This document shows, piece by piece, positions 18,232 to 25,343 of a stretch of DNA of 64,000 bases. The translations under genes were made by a program, and so were the position numbers. Origin of the DNA: Holdemania sp. Marseille-P2844 (lineage in GTDB: Bacteria; Bacillota_I; Bacilli_A; Erysipelotrichales; Erysipelotrichaceae); NCBI RefSeq assembly GCF_900120005.1, contig NZ_LT635448.1:1-64000 (forward strand), read 5' to 3'. The notes under the pieces were generated by a model that did no database searches, was not told where the DNA came from, and saw only the letters and a list, made by a program, of their open reading frames with translations. Each line of letters begins with the position of its first letter. Position 1 is the first letter of the stretch.

Positions 18232-19095
18232 ATGAAGAAAAAGCGTGTAATCCTGGTCAGCGGAATGTCCGGCGCAGGCAAGACGAGCGCGACCAGCGTT
18301 TTGGAAGATATGGGTTATCACTGCATCGACCAGTTTCCCGTTCAGCTGTTAAGCCTGTTGGTGGATCTAATTGAAAGCAGTACCGATCCGCGCTATTCCT
18401 ATCTGGCGCTGGCAACGTCGGCCAAGGATTTCCCGGAGTTCCTGAATGCTTTTGAGGGTGAGGATATGGATGTGCGCGTACTGTTTCTGGACGCATCCAA
18501 TGATGTGCTGCTGCACCGCTACAAATCCACGCGGCGCACGCATCCGCTGCTGATCTCCAACGTCTGCAATACGCTGGAGGAAGCGATCAGCGTCGAGCGG
18601 CAGATGTTTCAGAATTACAAAGACACCGCGTTTCTTTCCGTCGACACGACGTTTTTAAAAGCGTCGGAACTGAAGCAGAAAATCGAGAAGTATTTCTCAC
18701 TGAGCAGCGCGCCGGTCTTTTCGATCAGCTTCATCTCGTTTGGCTATAAGCACGGCGTCCCGCTGGATGCCGATCTGATGATCGACGTGCGCTTTCTCCC
18801 CAATCCCTATTGGGAAGTCGAACTGCGTCCCTACTCCGGCGACGATCCGCAGGTCTACCATTACGTCATGGACAAACCGGAAACCCGGGAATTTATCAAG
18901 CGGCTGCTGGAATTTCTCGATTACGCGTTTACCGAATATGTCAAGGAAGGCAAGAATCACTTCACCGTAGCGATTGGCTGTACCGGCGGCCAGCACCGCT
19001 CCGTCGCGATCACGAATTTCCTGTATGATCACTATAAGATCCAGTATAACTGCTATAAAGAACATCGCGATAAGCGGGGGCTGGATGAACAATAA
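18232..19095 (+). CDS. rapZ: RapZ/YvcJ-family nucleotide-binding protein
   Basis: A 287-residue P-loop protein of the RapZ/YvcJ family. Walker A VSGMSGAGKTSA is at about residues 9-20. The C-terminal domain carries the family motif IGCTGGQHRSVAI with its conserved Cys and His. E. coli RapZ is an RNase adaptor for glmS control; in Gram-positives YvcJ binds nucleotides and its role is less clear. ATG 18232 follows AGAGGTGAT. A longer frame from TTG 18175 would start inside the promoter. It overlaps yvcK by 11 bases, in the conserved order rapZ-yvcK-whiA. Confidence 0.95.
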   Translation: MKKKRVILVSGMSGAGKTSATSVLEDMGYHCIDQFPVQLLSLLVDLIESSTDPRYSYLALATSAKDFPEFLNAFEGEDMDVRVLFLDASNDVLLHRYKSTRRTHPLLISNVCNTLEEAISVERQMFQNYKDTAFLSVDTTFLKASELKQKIEKYFSLSSAPVFSISFISFGYKHGVPLDADLMIDVRFLPNPYWEVELRPYSGDDPQVYHYVMDKPETREFIKRLLEFLDYAFTEYVKEGKNHFTVAIGCTGGQHRSVAITNFLYDHYKIQYNCYKEHRDKRGLDEQ

Positions 19096-20056
19096 CCCGT
19101 TGAAGGTCGTCGTTATCGGCGGCGGGCATGGCCAGTCGGTCATCCTGCGCGGCATTAAATTCATTCAGGATATTCAAATCTCGGCGATCGTCACCGTGGC
19201 GGATGACGGCGGCAGCACCGGACGGCTGCGGCGTCAGTTTCATATCCCCGCGATGGGCGATATCCGCGCGGTGCTGATCGCGCTGGCGGAGTCGGAAACC
19301 TTGCTTAAAAATCTGATGGAGTATCGCTTTGAAGGCGATCCGGATCCTGATCAGGAAGATCAGGGCGTCATGGGCCACAACCTCGGCAATCTGATTCTGA
19401 CCGCCCTGACGCAGAGCTGCGGCAGCTTTCTGGAAAGCATCGGAATTCTTTCCAAGATCCTCAATGTGCGCGGCGATATCATTCCCGCTACTACTCAGGT
19501 GATCACGCTGTTCGCCCGGATGGCCGACGGCACGATCGTGCGCGGGGAGTCCAACATTCCCAATATCAATAACCGGATCGACACGGTGTTTTATCAGGAA
19601 ACCGTCAAGGCCTCCGAGAAGGCAGTTCGGGCGATCCGCGAAGCGGATGTGATCATTTACGGCATCGGCAGCATCTTCACCAGTATCCTGCCGAATCTGA
19701 TCATTCCGGAGATCGCCGAAGCGATCCGCCAGTCGGACGCTTACGGCGTGTATTTGTGCAACGCGATGAGCCAGCCGGGTGAAACCGACGATTTTACAAT
19801 GGAGGATCATGTCGACGCACTGGTCCGTCACGGTGCGAAGATCGACGAGGTGCTGGTCGCTCAGGATCCGATCCCGGATGCGGTCCTGAACCGCTATGCG
19901 TTAGAAGGCGGAAAGCCTGTCAGCATCCTGCAGCAAGAGCATCCCTATCAGGTTACCCCGGCGCCGCTGCTGGATTTCAGCGACGATTTGGTCCGCCACG
20001 ACGCCGATAAGATCCGCCGCTGCATGCAGCAGCTGTTAGCGAAAATAAAGGAGTAA
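19085..20056 (+). CDS. yvcK: YvcK/GlmR (CofD-like) gluconeogenesis/cell-wall factor
   Basis: A 323-residue CofD-like protein. It has the glycine-rich start KVVVIGGGHGQSVILRG and TVADDGGSTGRLRR, typical of YvcK/GlmR. In Bacillus this protein binds UDP-GlcNAc and steers carbon into cell-wall precursors. Later family features are GHNLGNLILTAL and GPGSIFTS-like YGIGSIFTSILPNL. Its start lies inside the end of rapZ (GGGGG ribosome site), so coupling is likely. whiA follows after two bases. Confidence 0.95.
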   Translation: MNNNPLKVVVIGGGHGQSVILRGIKFIQDIQISAIVTVADDGGSTGRLRRQFHIPAMGDIRAVLIALAESETLLKNLMEYRFEGDPDPDQEDQGVMGHNLGNLILTALTQSCGSFLESIGILSKILNVRGDIIPATTQVITLFARMADGTIVRGESNIPNINNRIDTVFYQETVKASEKAVRAIREADVIIYGIGSIFTSILPNLIIPEIAEAIRQSDAYGVYLCNAMSQPGETDDFTMEDHVDALVRHGAKIDEVLVAQDPIPDAVLNRYALEGGKPVSILQQEHPYQVTPAPLLDFSDDLVRHDADKIRRCMQQLLAKIKE

Positions 20057-20058
20057 GT

Positions 20059-21018
20059 ATGTCGTTTACCACTGAAGTCAAATCCGAAATCGCTCAGAAT
20101 GAGCTGAAACCCTGCTGCCAGAAGGCGGAGCTTTCCGCGTTGGTGCAGCTGTGTTCGTCGTTAACGATCAACGCTCAGGGCATGTCGTTGATGATCAAGA
20201 CGGAAAACGCGGCGACGGCAAAACGAATCCTCAAGCTGCTGAAGGAAAATTACGCCGTGGAAACCGATCTGTCGGTCATCAAGAAGATGAATCTGAAAAA
20301 AAACAACATCTACCGGCTGCAGGTGCTGAACAAGACGACCGAGATTCTCAACGATCTGGGCCTGTTCACCGATCACGGGCTGCAGAACCACCCGACCCGC
20401 AAGCTCGTTCAGAAAGAATGCTGCGCACGGGCTTATCTGGCCGGGGCGTTCATGGCGATGGGTTCAGTCAATTCCCCGCAGAAGACCAATTATCATCTCG
20501 AAATTGTAACCAACGACGAAGCTCACGCGCTGTTCATTCAGAAGCTGATGCATAAATTTGATCTGCCGGCCAAGGTGATCGCCCGCCGCACGGCCTTTGT
20601 CGTGTATTTGAAAGCGGCCGATAAGATCGCTGATTTCCTGCGCTGCGCCGGCGCGTATGAAGCGCTGATGAAGTTTGAGGATATCCGCATCCACCGCGAT
20701 TTCCGCAACAACCTGACGCGGCTGGACAACTGCGAGGTTGCCAATGAAATGAAAAGTCAGGCGGCAGCCAAGAAGCAGCTGGAGGATATCGCCCGGATCG
20801 AGAAAGCCGGCCGGCTGCGGTTTCTCGATGAAAAGCTGAAAGCTGTGGCCCAGCTGCGCGTGCAGTTCCCGGAGGCCAGTCTGAACGAACTGAGCGCGGA
20901 ATATGAAAAACAGACGGGGGTTGCCATGTCCAAATCCGGCATGAAGCACCGCTTCGGCAAGCTCCACGAGATCGCGGAGCAGCTTCCCCCAATTTCGGAA
21001 ATCCAGAATGAATCCTGA
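20059..21018 (+). CDS. whiA: WhiA-family DNA-binding protein
   Basis: A 319-residue WhiA homologue. The N-terminal part is the degenerate LAGLIDADG-type fold (CCARAYLAGAFMAMGSVNSP). The C-terminal helix-turn-helix domain includes LNELSAEYEKQTGVAMSKSG. In Streptomyces WhiA drives sporulation genes; in Bacillus it affects division and nucleoid organisation. This genome shows no sporulation context here. It is the third gene of the conserved operon and is followed by a hairpin that runs into the next gene. Confidence 0.95.
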   Translation: MSFTTEVKSEIAQNELKPCCQKAELSALVQLCSSLTINAQGMSLMIKTENAATAKRILKLLKENYAVETDLSVIKKMNLKKNNIYRLQVLNKTTEILNDLGLFTDHGLQNHPTRKLVQKECCARAYLAGAFMAMGSVNSPQKTNYHLEIVTNDEAHALFIQKLMHKFDLPAKVIARRTAFVVYLKAADKIADFLRCAGAYEALMKFEDIRIHRDFRNNLTRLDNCEVANEMKSQAAAKKQLEDIARIEKAGRLRFLDEKLKAVAQLRVQFPEASLNELSAEYEKQTGVAMSKSGMKHRFGKLHEIAEQLPPISEIQNES

Positions 21019-21029
21019 AGAATCCGCAT

Positions 21030-21084
21030 AAAAAAAGCCAGGATGTTCCATACTTCTAAGGAGGTGAGGACATTGGCTTTTTTT
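21030..21084 (+). terminator. terminator-like hairpin overlapping the start of the next gene
   Basis: AAAAAAAGCCA (21030-21040) pairs with TGGCTTTTTTT (21074-21084). An inner ATGT/ACAT pair (with a GG bulge) continues the stem. The loop holds the ribosome site AAGGAGGTG, and the 3' arm is the coding start (TTG plus a Phe/Leu run) of the next gene. Confidence 0.6.
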
Positions 21085-21600
21085 CTTTTATTAATCCAGC
21101 TGGCCGGTTTATCCTGGAATTTAACGTACACCGCGGAAGAATGGAACTGCGATCAGGGGCAGATTACCGTCGTGCTCCACGAACAATCGCTGCCGATTTC
21201 CCTGTTTGATGTCGAGCTGACAGACGCCGGGAAAACACGGGCTTGCGAAATTGTGAGTCAGGCGGAAACACTGACGTTGGAAATTGACGATCATGTCGCC
21301 CAGACCTCGCCGCTGCCGGTATGGCTGTTTGCGGATGGGGAGCTGGTGCAGCGCTTGTTGATTGAGGAAGGGCTGGCTTCGGTTTCGATCTCCAACCCGG
21401 AATACACCTATGCCGCCCAGCTGCAGGCCGCCCAATCTCAGCCGGTGATCGCCCACGGCTCTGTCAATTCAGTCACGGAGTACAGCCGCCGGCGGGGCGA
21501 GGTGGGACTGGCGGTGCTGTGCTTTATGACGTCCGGCTTTCTTGTCCTGTGGATTCTTGGCGTCCGTCATGCCCGCCGCCGTCATCCGCAGAGAAGCTGA
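21073..21600 (+). CDS. membrane-anchored protein with a degenerate nuclease-like (SNase/OB) domain
   Basis: A protein of about 175 residues of uncertain role. It starts at TTG 21073, six bases after a near-perfect AAGGAGGTG. An N-terminal hydrophobic segment (AFFLLLIQLAGLSW) looks like a signal peptide, and a C-terminal membrane helix (GLAVLCFMTSGFLVLWILG) with a basic end follows. The stretch PVWLFADGELVQRLLIEEG resembles the thermonuclease motif around YADGKMVNEALV. The Arg and acidic residues of the nuclease active site are not seen at their places, so it is probably inactive as a nuclease. Its start is buried in the hairpin after whiA. Confidence 0.5.
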   Translation: MAFFLLLIQLAGLSWNLTYTAEEWNCDQGQITVVLHEQSLPISLFDVELTDAGKTRACEIVSQAETLTLEIDDHVAQTSPLPVWLFADGELVQRLLIEEGLASVSISNPEYTYAAQLQAAQSQPVIAHGSVNSVTEYSRRRGEVGLAVLCFMTSGFLVLWILGVRHARRRHPQRS

Positions 21601-21659
21601 AGAAATTCTTAAATTTGAGGTTCGGGTTGCAAAACTTTTCTCTTTTGCGGTCAATTAGG

Positions 21660-21665
21660 ATATAA
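21660..21665 (+). promoter_or_regulatory. -10 element for the membrane/acyltransferase gene run
   Basis: TATAAT at 21660-21665, with no clear -35. It would start RNA near 21672, shortly before GGTGAT and ATG 21683. Confidence 0.5.
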
Positions 21666-21682
21666 TGAAACCGGTGATAAAC

Positions 21683-22000
21683 ATGAGATTTCTAACGATG
21701 ATTTTTACAATCCTGCTGATCATCGCCTTTCTCAGCATGGCCTGGCCGTTTATTCTGGCGATGCTGGCAGTCATGGCGGTCTTGGGGGTCTTTGGCATGT
21801 TCAAGATCAGAAAGATGACCAAGACGATGAACGACCAGTGGTCGTCGATGGATCAGAATCAGGATTCGATTTGGATTGACGAACAAACTCAGGACAGCCC
21901 GTTTGAACAGCGGGTAGCTCAGCCTGAGGTTTTTGAGGCGGAATACACTGAAAGAAGGACGGATGAGGATGGAAGCCAGTCAGATACAAAGGGACTTTGA
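21683..22000 (+). CDS. small membrane protein, function unknown
   Basis: A 105-residue protein with a hydrophobic N-terminal half (two close membrane segments, FLTMIFTILLIIAFLSMAW and FILAMLAVMAVLGVFGMF). A basic stretch and an acidic, Gln/Asp-rich cytoplasmic-type tail follow. ATG 21683 with GGTGAT is preferred to ATG 21665, which overlaps the -10 element. The end overlaps the next gene by 32 bases. No family was recognised. Confidence 0.6.
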   Translation: MRFLTMIFTILLIIAFLSMAWPFILAMLAVMAVLGVFGMFKIRKMTKTMNDQWSSMDQNQDSIWIDEQTQDSPFEQRVAQPEVFEAEYTERRTDEDGSQSDTKGL

Positions 22001-22883
22001 TCCCGTTACCGTAGACGATTATCCGCTGATCCAGCGCTATTTATCGCTGGCGCAGTATGAAGAAAGCAACCACAACTTGGTCAACATGATCCTGTGGATC
22101 GATTCCTATCCGCTGTTTAAGTGCCAGAATGAAAACTGGCTGCTTCTTTTGGGCGTGCACGAAGGCACGTTGTTTATTTACATGCCCTTATGCCGACCGG
22201 AATATTTCAAGGAAGCAATTCTGGCAGCCAGAGGCATCTTTGAGCATTATCGGCTGCCGTTTGTGCTGAGCTGCTTCACAAAGGAAGCGGCGCAGTGGTT
22301 TGCGGATACGTTTCCCAACACCTGTCTGGAGGAAAACCGCGACAGCGCAGACTATGTCTACTTGTGCGAGAAGTTGAAAACCTTCGCAGGCAAGAAGCTG
22401 CAGAAGAAGCGCAATCATCTCAACGCATTCTATAAGGAGTATGCGGGACGCTGGGAATATGAGTCGTTCAACGCGGACAATGTGAAGGAATGTGAAGCGT
22501 TTCTGCGGCAGTGGCATGCCGAGGATCCGGATGAATTTCTGCAGGCGGAACGGCGCGGCGTCTTCCGGATTCTGGAATTATTCGGGCAGATTCCTTACCG
22601 CGGCGGTCTGATCCGCATCGACGGGAAAGTGAAGGCCTTTGCGGTCGGTTCCTGGTTAAGCGCGCGGATGTGCCAGGAAAACATCGAAAAAGCTGACGAC
22701 GAGATCCGGGGATTATACCAGGCGATCATGAAGGAATGGCTGGCGCATGAGTTTGATGGAGCCGAGTATGTCAACCGTGAAGACGACATGGGCCATGAGA
22801 ATATCCGTCAGGCTAAACTGGCGTATCATCCGGAGTTTTTGATCGAGAAGTACCGGATTTGCGGAAAGGAGAATCAGCTATGA
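21969..22883 (+). CDS. DUF2156-type (phosphatidylglycerol lysyltransferase C-terminal-like) protein
   Basis: A 304-residue soluble protein of the DUF2156 group, related to the tRNA-dependent aminoacyl transferase domain of MprF and FemX-like GNAT folds. Typical stretches are NLVNMILWIDSYPL, AGKKLQKKRNHLNAFYKEY, GGLIRIDGKVKAFAVGSWL and YVNREDDMGHENIRQAKLAYHPEFL. It lacks the membrane part of MprF, so lipid lysylation is not implied. ATG 21969 has AGAAGGA nine bases upstream; ATG 21963 is too close to it. The stop overlaps the next start (ATGA). The next gene is also an acyltransferase type, so the two may act together. Confidence 0.8.
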   Translation: MEASQIQRDFDPVTVDDYPLIQRYLSLAQYEESNHNLVNMILWIDSYPLFKCQNENWLLLLGVHEGTLFIYMPLCRPEYFKEAILAARGIFEHYRLPFVLSCFTKEAAQWFADTFPNTCLEENRDSADYVYLCEKLKTFAGKKLQKKRNHLNAFYKEYAGRWEYESFNADNVKECEAFLRQWHAEDPDEFLQAERRGVFRILELFGQIPYRGGLIRIDGKVKAFAVGSWLSARMCQENIEKADDEIRGLYQAIMKEWLAHEFDGAEYVNREDDMGHENIRQAKLAYHPEFLIEKYRICGKENQL

Positions 22884-23794
22884 TCAGCAAGGCGCTGCCG
22901 CAGGAAAAAAAGATTGTGTACGGCATCTGGAAGCAGGTGTTTGCCGGCGATGACGGTGGTTATACGGATTATTTCTTCCGCACGCTGTACAAGCCGGAGA
23001 ATACGCTGGTGCTGAAAGAGTCGGGAAATATCGTATCGACGCTGATGCGGATTCCGCATTCTATAATGTTAGCCGGGCATGTTCTGGAAACGTCGATGAT
23101 TTTAGGGGTGGCGACGATTCCGTCTTACCGCAAGCGGGGCTGCATGCACGAGCTGATGAACGACGTGCTGGACGAGGTGGAGCACAGGGAGCTGGTGACC
23201 TTGATTCAGGCTTACAATCCGTCGATGTATACGCAGTTTGGCTTTGAAATGGTGTATTATCGCCGGCGGTATTCCATCCATCGCTCCCAGATTCCCCTTT
23301 GCAGCAACGAGGGCCTGACCTACAAGGTGCAGTCGCAGGATCTGCTCGATGTGTATACGGCGTATGTGCGGCGCTTCGATGGTTTCTATCTGCGGACGAA
23401 AGAAGACTTCGATCATCTGCAGGAGGAGTGCAATGCCGAGGGCGGCAAGCTGATCGCCTACTATGATCAGAACAAACAGATTCAGGGCTACGCGTCATTA
23501 TATCAGACCGCGCAGGGCATCGAGGTGCGCGAGTGTATTTATCTCAACAGCGTCGCGTTGTTCAAATTGTTGAATCTGGCGCTGCAGCTGAAACCGGAGA
23601 TTATCCTGCATACCACGCAGGACGAGCATCTGGAAAAGATTATTCAGGGCCTCACATGGCAGGACTATGGCTTCACGATGGCGCGGATTAACGATTACGA
23701 TCTGTTCAACCGGCTGTATGGGAGTGCGGTGACTTCGCCGAAGGAGGCGTTCGCGCTGAGCGGCAAGCCGTTGTTTATGCACGAATACGCATAA
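22880..23794 (+). CDS. GNAT-family N-acetyltransferase, Eis-like
   Basis: A 304-residue protein with an N-terminal GNAT domain. It carries the acetyl-CoA loop region ILGVATIPSYRKRGCMHELM (about residues 74-93), with the R/Q-x-x-G-x-G/A-type turn altered to RKRGCM. A second acyltransferase-like half follows and then a short SCP2-type end, the order found in Eis-family proteins. Eis enzymes acetylate amines such as aminoglycosides, but nothing here identifies the substrate. GGAAAGGAG precedes ATG 22880, which overlaps the stop of the previous gene. Confidence 0.8.
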   Translation: MISKALPQEKKIVYGIWKQVFAGDDGGYTDYFFRTLYKPENTLVLKESGNIVSTLMRIPHSIMLAGHVLETSMILGVATIPSYRKRGCMHELMNDVLDEVEHRELVTLIQAYNPSMYTQFGFEMVYYRRRYSIHRSQIPLCSNEGLTYKVQSQDLLDVYTAYVRRFDGFYLRTKEDFDHLQEECNAEGGKLIAYYDQNKQIQGYASLYQTAQGIEVRECIYLNSVALFKLLNLALQLKPEIILHTTQDEHLEKIIQGLTWQDYGFTMARINDYDLFNRLYGSAVTSPKEAFALSGKPLFMHEYA

Positions 23795-23961
23795 AAAAGA
23801 ATGAAGTACCAAGTTTTAATGATAAGGGTTATCTCGCGATTCTGTCAGGACAGGAAGTAGTTCGCAGAAAAGAGTTATGCCGCGCATGCTGGCGATCCAG
23901 CGTTTGAAAAGTCTTGTGGACAGAGATCGTAATCAGAAAGAAGCGAAGGAGGATCCTGCCG

Positions 23962-24189
23962 ATGATTATGGTATTGATCATTGCGTTTTGTTTCTGGTAT
24001 GGCGGATATGCTTTTAAAAATCCTGAGAAAGTCTGGGAGTACCAGCATTTCCTCACGGTTAAAGATGGAACACCGACTCTATTTTCCATCTATTTTATCA
24101 AAGCTTGCGGTATTTTATTGATCATGACTGCCATCGTCATGGTATTCCCTTTTATTGAGGTGATATTGGATAAAACAATATTCAAATGA
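23962..24189 (+). CDS. small two-helix membrane protein, function unknown
   Basis: A 75-residue protein with two hydrophobic helices (MVLIIAFCFWYGGYAF and IKACGILLIMTAIVMVFPFI) joined by a polar loop with a WEYQ motif. ATG 23962 has AAGGAGG at a good spacing. The frame opens at GTG 23914 but with no site there. No family was recognised. It is followed by a bidirectional terminator. Confidence 0.6.
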   Translation: MIMVLIIAFCFWYGGYAFKNPEKVWEYQHFLTVKDGTPTLFSIYFIKACGILLIMTAIVMVFPFIEVILDKTIFK

Positions 24190-24232
24190 TATTTTTAAGA
24201 GTCATTATAAAAATCAGGAACAATGTAAAAAC

Positions 24233-24284
24233 AAAGGCATTGGGTTAAGTCATCGAAACAACTTAACGTAATGCCTTTATTTTA
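24233..24284. terminator. bidirectional intrinsic terminator
   Basis: AAAGGCATTGGGTTAAGT (24233-24250) pairs with the complementary arm at 24260-24279 (one mismatch), and T and A runs flank it. Confidence 0.8.
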
Positions 24285-24328
24285 CAGTTTACAAACTTTT
24301 CAGGGATTCTTCTATATTCCAATCTTGG

Positions 24329-24348
24329 ACTTCGCCAACCTGCGAAGT
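24329..24348. promoter_or_regulatory. palindrome upstream of the MerR-family gene
   Basis: Perfect 7-6-7 palindrome ACTTCGC-CAACCT-GCGAAGT. Possibly an operator. It differs from the palindrome in the downstream promoter (25274-25294), so binding by the same MerR protein is doubtful. A TG-extended TAAGAT (24392-24397) follows. Confidence 0.4.
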
Positions 24349-24470
24349 GAAACCAGAAACGCCCGGAGTACAACGGCGGGTGATTCTATGTTAAGATAGA
24401 AATGATCATCATGAAATCAACAAAGAAGGCAGGTGAACGGCGGTGCTTTCGGGGAAGCATCCGCAGAAAT

Positions 24471-25274
24471 ATGGTCACAAGCAAGAAGTTTTGCGCTATT
24501 TCAGGGATTACCCTGGAGACGCTGCGGCATTATATCGACCTTGGACTTTTAAAACCAGCGAAAGTGCTGGCGAACGGCTACCGGGAATTTTCCATTGATA
24601 ATGCGGTCGAGGTCTTCTATCTAAGACATGAACGGGGACTGGGGGCGAGTCTGAATCAATTCCATCCCGAAAACGAGGCCGAAAGTCTGGCGGATCAGGA
24701 TGGGCGCTATCAGGAAAATCTGCTTCAGCTGCAAAAACAAAAAGCATTGCTGGAACGGCAGATTGAGCGTAATATCTATTATCGGAATTTAATTCAGCGC
24801 GCGATCCACCAGAAGGGGCAGCCCTTGTATTTGAATGTGCAGCAGCTGTTCAGCCTGAGCTTCCTGGAGTTTTCTCCCGCCAACCTGGACCGCCAGAACG
24901 TCTTGAAAATGATCGAAAAATGGATGCAGTTTCCTGAACTGCTGCATCTGGCCTTCCGGATCGATCCAAAGCAGCTGACATCCGATTCTGATATCGTGGA
25001 ACCGCGTGTCGGATTAGGGATCCGAACCGATTTTGCCAGACAAAACGAACTTCCGTATGCGGAAGCCGAGACCAGCTGCGGCAGCGGAAAAATGGTAATG
25101 ATTGTTTCGCGCAGTGAAAGCTTAACGCAAATCCCGAAAACGGCGCTGGCCTCTTTGCTGGAATGCACCGATCAACCCATCCGCAAGGAGCTGGTCGGTC
25201 GGCTGATCACACGGGTTCAGGAAGACGGCAAACTCTGGTATTATTTCAGCTGCAGTCTGGATTTGGGATCTTGA
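24471..25274 (+). CDS. MerR-family transcriptional regulator
   Basis: A regulator of about 267 residues. The N-terminal MerR helix-turn-helix is plain (FCAISGITLETLRHYIDLGLLKPAKVLANGYREFSI). A long linking helix (residues about 70-105, Gln/Lys-rich) follows, then a C-terminal effector domain that resembles the GyrI-like drug-binding fold of larger MerR proteins. The exact start is open: ATG 24471 fits family alignment, but in-frame ATGs at 24402 and 24411 also exist. Its stop codon overlaps the -35 element of the next gene's promoter, whose 19-bp spacer holds a perfect palindrome. That arrangement is the signature of MerR-activated promoters, so the flavoprotein gene is its likely target. Confidence 0.85.
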   Translation: MVTSKKFCAISGITLETLRHYIDLGLLKPAKVLANGYREFSIDNAVEVFYLRHERGLGASLNQFHPENEAESLADQDGRYQENLLQLQKQKALLERQIERNIYYRNLIQRAIHQKGQPLYLNVQQLFSLSFLEFSPANLDRQNVLKMIEKWMQFPELLHLAFRIDPKQLTSDSDIVEPRVGLGIRTDFARQNELPYAEAETSCGSGKMVMIVSRSESLTQIPKTALASLLECTDQPIRKELVGRLITRVQEDGKLWYYFSCSLDLGS

Positions 25275-25301
25275 CCCCGTGGTAACCACGGGGTTTATAG
25301 T
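25271..25301 (+). promoter_or_regulatory. MerR-type activated promoter with palindromic operator
   Basis: TTGACC (25271-25276), a 19-bp spacer, TATAGT (25296-25301). A perfect palindrome with ten-base arms ACCCCGTGGT/ACCACGGGGT around a central A (25274-25294) fills the spacer and overlaps the -35. This matches MerR/SoxR-type promoters, where the long spacer is corrected by DNA twisting. Confidence 0.8.
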
Positions 25302-25343
25302 AAGGTCAGATCGATTGTGAAAATATCGACGAGGGAGGAAAAT

